Shown here: positions 21,023-30,161 of the stretch, piece by piece
Layout: each line of letters starts with the position of its first letter
Numbering within the stretch: the stretch's first letter is position 1
Assembly: GCF_030272615.1 (NCBI RefSeq)
Contig: NC_081412.1
Span: 672,957,823 to 673,021,822, forward strand
Direction: 5' to 3'
Origin: Cryptomeria japonica
Taxonomy: Eukaryota > Streptophyta > Pinopsida > Cupressales > Cupressaceae
DNA: 64,000 bases
Translations under genes and position numbers: made by a program
The notes under the pieces: model-generated
Database searches by the model: none
The model's input: only the letters and a program-made list of their open reading frames with translations
Told to the model about the DNA's origin: nothing

Positions 21023-22292
21023 ATGGCAACTAATACTTCAAATCCACCGGCAACTATTTTGAAAAGAGATATCTCTAAGCTTGATGGAACAAATTATGGG
21101 ATATGGAAAATATGAATGGAGACTCATCTTGGATGTCTTGGCAAGGATATTTGGGATATCACTGAGAAAGGATACACACCTTATGATCTGGCATCTGGAA
21201 ATCTTGCTCCTGCACACTTGGACAAAAAATATTGAAAATGATTTCAGAGCTAGAGAAACCCTCTTGTGTGCACTCACTGATCAACAAATCATGGGATTGA
21301 CTGATAAATCATCTAAAAAGGTTATGTGGGATAAATTGTAAACTCTGAATGAAGGTGAACCTACTATCAAAATTTCTAAGCTTGATGATTAACAGGTAAG
21401 ATATGAGAACTTGAAGATGGAAGAAAATGAAAGAATTGCTACATTTATGGAAAGAGTAAATGAGATTGTCATGGGAATTCAATATTGTAGAGGATCTCTG
21501 AGTGAAGATGAAATAGTTTCTAAATTTTTGAGAGCCCTACCATCGGCTTACAAGATGAGGGCTATTGCAATTAATGAATTGAGAACAATGGAAAACACTC
21601 TAGTTAACAAAGACATTCTGATTGGGAAATTATCTACTTTTGATCTCAAAGAATTTGGACCTTCTGGAGCTGCAAAATCTAAACCTACTTTTCATTCATC
21701 ATTATCTACCGGCAAAAGTGATTGGAAATCCCTATATGCAAAATAATTGGAAGATATAAGGAAAGAGGATGAAGAATTTGAGCAACTTGAAGCCTTATTT
21801 GCTAGAAGAGTACCTAAAGGACTGACATGGAGTAAGTATGAAGGAAAAGCACCTTTTAAATATTTTGCATCTAGATATCCTGAAAGGAATGCAAGATTTG
21901 AAGAAAGAGTTAAGAAATCATGTAAGCCTAATCAGAAAAAATACAGATTCAAGAAAAACAAATATTGCTACATAGCGAATGAGGAAGGAGTAAGTGATGA
22001 TTTAGAGGATGAACGAGAAGGAGACTCTACTAGTGAATCCAACAACAGAAAGGAATGGGTGTTCTATGCTTGAAAGGAAGATGAACCAGAACTAGCTATC
22101 ACAAATAAAGAAAAGGCCTTGGTAGCAAAAGTTGAAGACAAGGATGAATGGGTAATTGATAGTGGATACTCACATCATATGACTAGAGATAAAAGAATTT
22201 TTTTGTCACTGCAAGAATTCAATGGCGGTCAAGTAAGATCTGGAGATGACAAAGCATGCATGATCAAAGGTAGAGGTATTATTTCTCTAGAT
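21023..22292 (+). pseudogene. Copia A gag and protease N-part
   Basis: Starts MATNTSNPPATILKRDISK, then KLDGTNYGIWK. Gag blocks follow: LCALTDQQIMGLTDKSSKK, ERIATFMERVNEIVMGIQ, FLRALPSAYKMRAIAINELR. Where B has the zinc knuckle CFNCNKIGHMASRC, A reads YFASRYPERNAR, so the CCHC knuckle is deleted or mutated. Protease has WVIDSGYSHHMT with the D-S-G triad kept. Stops at 21113, 21339, 21744 and 22071 and at least one frameshift near 21230 break the frame. Coding stops at LD (22287-22292), where copia B is inserted, and resumes at 44085. Confidence 0.9.
22288..22292. repeat. Target duplication of copia B (left); right copy 44083-44087
   Basis: TAGAT on the left and TGGAT on the right differ by one G/A transition. 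The A reading frame (Ser-Leu-Asp, then Gly-Lys-His) continues correctly if one copy is counted, which supports the pair. Confidence 0.75.
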
Positions 22293-22534
22293 TGAAATCA
22301 CCAAAACCAAATGATCAAATAATGTCTTCAACATAACTAGGTAATCTCCAAGTCATTCCAAGTGTCGGTGAACAATATAACCTACCAGTAAACCAAATAT
22401 CGGTGACTATGCATAAGTCACTAACATGCCGGTGAAAAAAACCAAACATCTCCAAGTGTTGATAAATGTTGACAAGTGTTAACAAGTGTTGACATCAATG
22501 ACAAAACCATATCAACATACCCAAAATACCAATA
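22293..22534 (-). repeat. Copia B 3' LTR remnant
   Basis: About 242 bp corresponding to the last 215 or so bases of 43065-44082 (for example AAATCACCAAAACCAAATGA in both). On the minus strand it begins TATTGGTATTTTGG after the polypurine tract; the partner LTR begins TGTTGGTATTTTAGG. The remainder, about 780 bp, is deleted. Confidence 0.85.
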
Positions 22535-22548
22535 ATCTCCCCCTTTGG
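22535..22548 (-). other. Copia B polypurine tract
   Basis: On the minus strand CCAAAGGGGGAGAT sits immediately before the LTR, the same sequence as in A and C. Confidence 0.8.
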
Positions 22549-22887
22549 CATTGATGGCAACACAAGATGGAAAAACCATCAAAGTGTCAAAATAGAAATG
22601 CCAAAACCAAAAACCAACAATCTCCCAAAGAAATCATTAACCAGAAATCAAGTACATAATGTCTCTCCCCTAGGAATAATTTCTCCCAAAAGATAATGTG
22701 TTTTTCCATAATATCTCTCCCCCTTTGATATCAAATACCAAAGCAATACAAAAGCTAGACAAAATACCAACTCATTAAAAAATACCAACTACTCCCCCTG
22801 AGAAGTAACTCTCCTCATCAAAGATGGAATAAAAGATTTCTTTGTTAATTCTGTCAGTTGATGACAAACATCAACTATCTAAGTCTC

Positions 22888-24195
22888 TACCAATGGGGGT
22901 AGAACTCCAAGCTACTATCTGACATATTCAAAAGTCTCCTTAGGCAAAGGCTTCATAAAAATATCTGCAATCTGCTCTTTAGTATTCACATAAACCAATT
23001 TCACTTCTTTTGCCTCAACATTCTCTTTCAAAAAATTGAATTTGATAGAAACATGTTTAGTTTTAGAGTGAAATACTAGATTCTTAGATATATCAATTGT
23101 TGTCATATTATCACAGTAAATACTTATAGGTTCCTTGCATTTTACCTTTATGTCCTTCAACATTTGTTTAATCCATAATACCTATGTACAATTAGTTTCT
23201 GCTGCAACATATTCTGATTCAGCTGTTGATAGTGATGTACAACTCTATTTCTTGCTCAACCATGAAATTAGTCTGATACCAAGAAAAAATGCACCGCCAG
23301 TGGTGTTTTTTCCGTCATCTACATTTTCTGCCTAGTTAGCATCTGTGAATGCACATAAATCAAAATTTTCATCTCTATGATACCATAAACCAAGATTTGT
23401 AGTGCCTTGTAGGTATCGGAAAATCCTTTTTACTACTGATTCATGATTTTCTTTAGGATTACTCTAAAATATTGAGACAATACATACTGCATTCATAATA
23501 TTAGGTCTTGTTTGTGTCAAATACAGTAAACCTCCTATCATAGATTTGTATCTAGTCAGATTAACAGGTGCAGATTCATCCTTCAAAGATAGTTTATCAG
23601 TTGTAGTCATAGGTGTGCTTACCAGTTTAAAGTTTTTCATCCCAAATTTCTTGAGTAACTCTTTCAAGTACTTAGATTGACATAAGAATATACCTTTATT
23701 AGTCTATGAAATCTGCAATCCTAAAAAGAATTTTATCTCCCCAATCATAGACATTTCAAATTCTTGTTGCATTTTATTAGAAAAGTCTTTACACAATCCA
23801 TCTTCTCCTCCAAAGATTATATCATCAACAAAATATTCAATAACCAAGATGTCATCATTAGTCACTTTGTATTATATATTATTGTTAGCATTACCTTTAG
23901 TGTAACCAAGCTTCAAAAGATATTTGTCCAATCTAGTATACCAAGCTCTAGGAGCTTGCTTTAGCCCATATAAAGCTTTCTTTAACCTGCAAACGATATC
24001 TTTGTCATTTGTCAAAGAAAATCCATCAAGTTGTTCAATGTAAACTTCTTCTTCAGGATCTCCATTCAAAAATGCACATTTAACATCCATTTGATATACT
24101 TTATAGTTTTTGTGAGCTACAAAAGCCAATAAAAGTCTGACTGCCTCAATTCTAGCTACCGGTGCAAAGGTTTCATTGTAATCAATTCCTTCTTT
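22888..24195 (-). pseudogene. Copia B reverse transcriptase (most) and RNase H
   Basis: Minus-strand blocks: [54 protein letters not shown], the catalytic FVDDIIFGGED (about 23805-23840), EMSMIGEIKFFLGLQI, LTRYKSMIGGLLYLTQTRP, then RNase H (AAETNCT..VLWIKQML; IYCDNMTTIDISKNLVFHSKTKH). The FVDD box is intact. Single stops occur near 24190, 23703, 23466, 23332 and 23184. Adjacent sequence 40167-40230 encodes the preceding residues ([19 protein letters not shown]), so the enzyme is split by the Tat insertion. Confidence 0.9.
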
Positions 24196-24200
24196 CTATG
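24196..24200. repeat. Target duplication CTATG of the Tat element (left); right copy 40162-40166
   Basis: CTATG precedes the 5' LTR and follows the 3' LTR without mismatch. Removing one copy and the insert restores the continuity of copia B's reading frame. Confidence 0.97.
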
Positions 24201-24259
24201 TGTAGTCACATAAATCTGTCCACTTAATTAAATGAATACTTAGTATTTATTTGATTATT

Positions 24260-24665
24260 TAACCATCAATTAATAATTAATTAAATTAATATTTAATTAA
24301 TTCATCTTAACCCTCTTCTCCTATTAATTAAATAAATTGTTCAATTTATTTGATTTAATTCACTTAACCAAATTCATACCATTAATTAAATAAATAAATC
24401 ATATTTGTTTAATTAAATCTTCTCTCACATTTAAATAAATTAATATTTATTTAAATCCCCCAAAATCCCACCTCTCACATTTAAATAAATAAATCATTTA
24501 TTTAAATCACCTTTATCCTCCACCCACTTGTATTTTCCTACAAAAGCAAGTTGCACAATTATTTTAAATAAATAATTTATTTAAATCACCTTTATCCTCC
24601 ACCCACTTATATTTTCCTACAAAAGCAAGTTGCACAACTATTTTAAATAAATTATTTATTTAAAA
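24260..24665. repeat. Array of AT-rich palindromes in the LTR
   Basis: Seven self-complementary blocks of the type TTAAATAAAT...ATTTATTTAA, spaced 40-80 bp apart. Examples are at 24278-24302, 24325-24360, 24429-24456 and 24479-24507. The same array is in the other LTR at 38264-38669, and a related five-block array is in the diverged LTRs at 8944 and 12785. Confidence 0.85.
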
Positions 24666-25156
24666 TCCTATTTATCCTCACCCACTTGAAACCTTTAATG
24701 GTTTCCCTTAAAGTAGTCAAACTTGATGGCTTTAAAGTCTTCAAACTTGATGGCTTCCTTCTATAGTCTTCTTAAGACTTTAATGGCTTTCCTTAAAGTC
24801 TTCAAGCCTTTAATGGTTTCCCTCAAAGTCTTCAAGCATTTTAATGCTTTATCTTCTTTTTCTCATTTAAATAAATTAATATTTATTTAAATATTTATCC
24901 AAATGCAACTTACACCATTTAATTGAAATAAATGATTTTATTTTAATTGAAAATACCAAAATTTCTCCCACTTACATTTTCCTACAAAATCCACTTGTAT
25001 GCCTAAACCCCTTCTAAATTCTTCTAAACCCTTCCTAATTAGCCTAATCCATCCCCTAAATATTGTCACATTCCTAAGCAAATTGGAGTCACTTCTCAAA
25101 GACTCCAAAGTCTTTGAAAAGCAATTAATGCTTTGTGTGTTCAACAAATTAAGCCT

Positions 25157-25336
25157 AAAAGTCTTTGATAACCATTAAAGGCTTTCAACCTTCAACCACT
25201 AAATGTCTCAAAGTCTTGGATAACCTTTGAAAGCTTCCAACCTTCAACCACTAAATGGCTCAAAGTCTTTGATAACCATTGAAGGCTTTCAACCTTCAAC
25301 CACTTAATCCCCAAAGTCTCCAATAACCATTAATGG
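25157..25336. repeat. 51-bp tandem array in the LTR, about 3.5 units
   Basis: Units contain AAAGTCTTTGATAACCATT and CTTTCAACCTTCAACCACT, starting at about 25157, 25208, 25259 and 25310. The same array is at 39161-39340 in the 3' LTR. Confidence 0.8.
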
Positions 25337-25699
25337 TTACCTCAAACCCTCCCACATGGTTAAAACATTTGTTTTGACTCAACCTCTACCCAACCCAAGG
25401 GTCTCATCAAGCCTTTAATGCTTTGACCATGATTATCTCTTAATCATTTGCACAAAGTTTTATCCTTGCATTAACTCCTAATCCAGTGGGTAATCCTAAT
25501 TTAGGCTTGACCCTTACCTTCTAGATAACCATGAGGTCTCCTCAGGCATTTAATGCCTCCAACCTCTTCTCTCAACCCAATCTTATGTTGACACTCGTCA
25601 CCATTTCATTGGTGCAAATTGTGCACATGGATCCCCAAATTTCAAGCTTGACCCTTGATTAAACCTTTCAATCCTGGCCATCCATTGCTCCATTTTTCC

Positions 25700-25708
25700 T
25701 ATAAATAG
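25700..25708 (+). promoter_or_regulatory. Tat LTR TATA box
   Basis: TATAAATAG in the context TTTTTCC-TATAAATAGAGCCCATT, a strong plant-type TATA box 1.5 kb into the LTR. The transcript probably starts 25-35 bp downstream, which would define the U3/R boundary. The twin is at 39704-39712. Confidence 0.8.
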
Positions 25709-26159
25709 AGCCCATTCCTTCATAATCCAAATCCTGAAAACTTGTATGCATTTAGGCTATAGACATTTTTAGAGAGCATTTAGCATAGCATAACTAAAAT
25801 CTTGTCTTTTTGGTAAAATCAATCATTTTAGCATCAATAGCATAGTATTTAGCTTTTCATTTCATATTTGAAGCTTAATATTAAATCTCAATCCTCCATA
25901 AGCATCCATAGTGCAAAAAGCTGCTGAGAGCTACACTCATTTGGGACTTGGAGAGGAGAGGAACAAGGGAGGAGCAACTATGAGCATCTTGATTAGCTAT
26001 TTTATTCTATGTTTATATGCTTTCTATTTTATGCTTAATATCTCTCTTGATATGCCTGTTTAGGATAATCTTTTGTTGCTAACACTAATGTTTGTTTCTT
26101 GTGCTCTTGTGTGTGTTGCCATCAAACAGATTTTCTAATTCTTTTTGTAGAGCATCATT

Positions 26160-26176
26160 TGGTGAACCCGACGTGA
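26160..26176 (+). other. Tat primer-binding site
   Basis: TGGTGAACCCGACGTGA begins 2 bp after the LTR end. TGG pairs with the universal CCA of a tRNA 3' end. It is not the initiator-methionine site (TGGTATCAGAGC) used by the copia elements and element F in this window. I could not name the tRNA with confidence. Confidence 0.75.
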
Positions 26177-28871
26177 ATCCAAACACCAAAAAGATCAACT
26201 TTTTTTTTTTTTAAAACCAATAACATGTTTGAATGTTGAAAATGTCACACAGGTTGCACTTTTGACACTGTTTTGGTGCGTTTGACATTATTTTGGCGCT
26301 ATTCACCCTGTTTCAGTGCTTTTTCCTTCTCTGTCTTTCCCTTTTTTTTAGTGCATTTGTGTTAAATAGTGCCTCTGTTCAAACGCAGACTAGCGCTATT
26401 GTAACTAAACGTTGTACAAATCACCTTGTAACCAAAAAAAAAAAAAAATTAGGCTTGTAGAAGCCCACCAAATAGGCGGATTTTACTAACTATTTTTCTC
26501 TTTTGTGCAGATTTAAATTAGATTAAAAAGTAGATTTATATTTTTTTACTAACTTGTTTTTTGAAGTTGGTTTTAAAAAATGAATTCACTTTTTATTTTG
26601 GTTTAAAATTAACTTCACATTTCAACTTTGGGCTTTTAAAAAAAAGAATCACATATTTGTTTGGGGCTCTTAAAAAGAATTTCATTGTTCCAAGGTAAAA
26701 AGAACCACAAACTTATACAAAAACAACTTTATTTTTTTTGCAAGTTAGGAAACAAACTTCGTTTTGGTGCTTAAAATAAACAAGGCAAAATTTATTTCTT
26801 GCATCAAGATAAAACTCACAATCCACACTTCCATTTTTGGTGCAAATAAAATTCACAATCAACTTGTCTCATTTTTAAAGCAATTTTACTTCATGCAAAC
26901 GTGTTTTTCATTAAGTTGACCAGGATTTTCAAATTCTAGTTTACTCAAACAATTGCCTTTGAAAATTAAAAAGAACACCATGATTGTTGGAGCAACATCT
27001 CCAAATAGTTAGATCACATTGCAATGATAGATTAAAAAGAACAAGTGTTTTTCGTGCTTGGCACACTTGTACAAAGAGTTGGTCGAGTGGTCCTACTTCT
27101 AACACACACTATCCTCTCCCTTGGCTTTCGTGGTCCTAGGTGCAAGAGAAAAGTGTTAGTAACACTCACATTTTATCGTTTTAAGAGAGGCCTGCCAAGG
27201 GATCGATACTCTTGGGAACGACCTCGAGCGGTAAATCCTTCGAGCCGCTATAGAAATCAGGTGAGAGCGAAAGCTGTAGCCTTGGGTATAGCTGTTCCTA
27301 CAGTGTAACTGGCCGAAAGGACAAATGGGCCCCACCACCAGTTACAAGGCTCTTAAGTGAGTCACTGCAGAATGAACTTATGTCCAAAAACATCGAACAT
27401 GACTAAACACTTTTAAGTAGTAGCCCACCCATTCTATTGATTGAGGATATTTGAGATATAATTTAGTGCAAGAGCATAGATGGTTTTGCTCCCAAGATAC
27501 TCACCATACATATTTCCTTGAGTAGAAACATAGCTTTTTGAAAAGTCACTTGTGGCTTGATAAAAGTGGTGACTCCCCCATCATAGGGATCATCTATTTG
27601 TTATGCTCGTGCAAGACTTAGTATATCACATCCTTACCTGCCACGGCGGGATTCATAAGGTATGTAGTACCAAAGTCGAAGAAATATCAAGATGTGGGCT
27701 AAATTTATCACAACTGGCCATTTGACCTTAGGGATAAAAAGTGTTTGAAGTGTGTTCGTTTTACAGACCTAGTGCAAATTGAGCCGACTTCAGGCTTTGG
27801 AAATACACCTTAAAATAAATCTAAAGGAAGGGTCAAAAACAAGTCCAAGGATTGGGTTGATCTAGACCCATACTCATTTGTGCCTTTGAGGCTACAATTT
27901 TGTGTTTGGGTGCTTGCTTTGTTTTCTTGTCAAAGAAAAATCAGAAAATCAATCCCAAAAACAAAGTATTTATCCAACATCTATCAACACAACCAAAAAT
28001 ACCAAAAACAAAGTGCAAACAACACAGAGTCACAACTTTTATGACCATTCTTCACATCTTGTGAAAGAAGAAGTGTCATCAGAATATCAACTTGAAAAGG
28101 AGACCATTGAGCTCAAAGGCTTTGATCAAAAGGAGGAAATTCTTCTATATCAATCGACAAATCTTTGTCTCCCATAGAGTCTTTTTTACATCGCATGCGT
28201 CTATACCTTCAAAGTAAAACAAACGAGTTTGATTCAAAATCATTGAACCGCAGAGCTTTTATGCAATATAGAGCTCTGAGTTATCACAAAAATCGAGGAA
28301 AGATTAATCCCCACTTTTTCCCCAACATCTGCATCACCTACAACACAGCTCGAGAAATACCTCCAACACCCGAAAGGGAAGAGGTAGAGTTTGTCCCATT
28401 TGTAACACAAAGTTTTTATTGAAGTTGAAAACATTTCATCCATTATCTCACTCATACATCATCACTTCATCATCAATCCATTCCAACTCTCAAAACATTA
28501 AGAGGTTCTTGCTCCAAGTTCTCTTTTTAGATATTGCTTGAATCAAACGCATCACATCACTTTTTAGATTGTTTCTACATCTAGGATAAGCTCATCCTAA
28601 GAGACACATCTACGCAGGTTAAAACTAGTTCATGAGTAAATCCTCTCATTACTAGGTAGTTAAATTTGTAACACATCTCAGATTTCTCTACACCTTATCA
28701 CATCCAACCTTATCAAAACAAGCAAGCAATTCAAAGAAGGAATTTTGGTTACATCTACCTTAAAAGTGCTAGAGATCTACATGCAACACAAATCACCAAC
28801 CATCAATCTTTCATTTCATCAAACAACTCATCATCATCTTCAATCAACTTCAACAAAAGCTTGCAAGCAAA
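26177..28871 (+). other. Tat 5' leader, non-coding
   Basis: 2.7 kb without a supported gene. It has homopolymer runs (T12 at 26201, A14 at 26436), a GC-richer block at 27170-27340, and CA-rich sequence before gag. Long leaders are usual in Tat elements. Short ORFs (for example 27902-28177) show no known domain. Confidence 0.7.
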
Positions 28872-30128
28872 ATGGCTCAAACCCGATCACAATCCAGGCA
28901 ACAAGAAATAGAAAGCGAAGAAGAAGAAGAGGAAAATCTCAATGAATTTCAAGAAGCACTTGGAGGAAATGCAGATGACGAAAACCCAAGTACTCCCACT
29001 CCTGCAACAATAGAAAGGGCTCAGCATAACCCTCTCTTTAACAGACTTTTTGACGAAATACTCAGGAGCAATGCGGATGCTCACTTCTTAAGACTTGCTC
29101 AAGAAGGAGCCAAACTCCCCTCAGACTTTGATCTTGCCCAATTAAGACAAGCATCAGAAAGACAAAGTCGCCATGAGGAGGAAGGGCATAGAGATCCCAT
29201 CAGATATAACATCCCTCGAGGTAACCCACCACCTCCTCCTCCAAATGAAATGGAGATGTTGCGGCAACAAGTCGAGAATCTCGCCCAACAACTTCATAGT
29301 GGTGTCAAGATTAACCAATTCTCACTCAATGACATCTGTCCCTATCCTTTTGATAGGAATCTTTATATGCCACCCTTTCCACATGGGTTCGAAACACCCA
29401 AATTTGAAAAATATAGAGGAAAGGGGGATCCCCGTGATCATGTCCGAGAATTTCATTCTGCTTGTCTTGAAGTGGCATATGAAGACACCTACCTAATGCG
29501 CCTTTTTCCCCAAAGCTTGGGAGGAACAACCACATCATGGTTTTCCCGACTACCAGGTGGCATTAGAACATTTGAGGAGCTCATCCGGAAGTTCCTATCT
29601 CATTACTCTTATAACATTGAACGCGACATCACCATGGCTGATCTATGCAATACCAAACAAAAACCAGGTGAACTATTCTCAGTATTCCTGCAACGATGGT
29701 GCCAAATGTCTAGCAGACATTCTCTTCAGTTACCTGAACGAGAACTAGTGGAAATTTTCATTTCCAACTTAAACGAAGAAATGGAATTTCACTTGGATGT
29801 CAAAGACACAGACTCTTTTAACGATATAATCACCAAGGGTTTAAAATGTGAAAGGGCACTCATCAAGAAAGGACTCATCAAAATCTTTAATGAACCAAAA
29901 GATGGTCCTCGCCCGCGCTTCAATAGTGATAAACCAAACTTCTGGAACAAGAATAAGAATATCGTCAACGATGGGGTTGTGGATGCTCGAACTATCCAAA
30001 ATGCACAACCTATGGTTCGGTTTGCAGGACAAAATCCTCCACCTCAGAATAACACAAATGTTCCTTCCAATCAAGGCCGCATCACGTCTCATGATGAACC
30101 AAGACCTCATCAGCAAAAACAAAAATGA
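28872..30128 (+). CDS. gag: Tat Gag polyprotein part
   Basis: 418 codons from MAQTRSQSRQ. Residues 14-25 are an acidic run. Residues 155-330 form the retrotransposon gag (capsid) domain, with FETPKFEKYRGKGDPRDHV, LFPQSLGGTTTSWFSRLP and FLQRWCQMSSRHSLQLP. This is the structural protein of the cytoplasmic virus-like particle that packages element RNA. The zinc-binding segment is encoded just after the TGA at 30126-30128. Gag and pol are in the same frame, so this TGA breaks what was one gag-pol ORF. In the degenerate relative at 3270 an arginine codon aligns at this point, so CGA to TGA is a plausible one-step origin. The ATG is the first in frame after the leader. Confidence 0.93.
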   Translation: MAQTRSQSRQQEIESEEEEEENLNEFQEALGGNADDENPSTPTPATIERAQHNPLFNRLFDEILRSNADAHFLRLAQEGAKLPSDFDLAQLRQASERQSRHEEEGHRDPIRYNIPRGNPPPPPPNEMEMLRQQVENLAQQLHSGVKINQFSLNDICPYPFDRNLYMPPFPHGFETPKFEKYRGKGDPRDHVREFHSACLEVAYEDTYLMRLFPQSLGGTTTSWFSRLPGGIRTFEELIRKFLSHYSYNIERDITMADLCNTKQKPGELFSVFLQRWCQMSSRHSLQLPERELVEIFISNLNEEMEFHLDVKDTDSFNDIITKGLKCERALIKKGLIKIFNEPKDGPRPRFNSDKPNFWNKNKNIVNDGVVDARTIQNAQPMVRFAGQNPPPQNNTNVPSNQGRITSHDEPRPHQQKQK

Positions 30129-30161
30129 ACATACACTCCCTTAGGGGAACCCATTGAAACA

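Larger units (their letters stand above)
24201..26157 (+). repeat. Tat 5' LTR (1957 bp)
   Basis: TGTAGTCACA...AGAGCATCA. Contains seven AT palindromes (24260-24665), a 79-bp tandem pair (from 24508 and 24587), a 51-bp tandem array (25157-25336) and a TATA box at 25700. The small antisense ORF at 24938-25147 recurs identically in the other LTR only because the LTR is duplicated. Confidence 0.97.

Noticed and set aside
24938..25147. Antisense 69-codon ORF repeated identically at 38942-39151
   Set aside because: It lies inside the duplicated LTR; identity reflects LTR duplication, not coding constraint.
27170..27340. GC-richer block in the Tat leader, considered as a captured tRNA or rRNA piece
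   Set aside because: I could not form a cloverleaf or recognise rRNA; a leader structure is more likely.
30126..30128. TGA between gag and pol considered as a readthrough site
   Set aside because: The degenerate relative has an arginine codon at the aligned position, and two further stops of similar type occur downstream, so decay is simpler.
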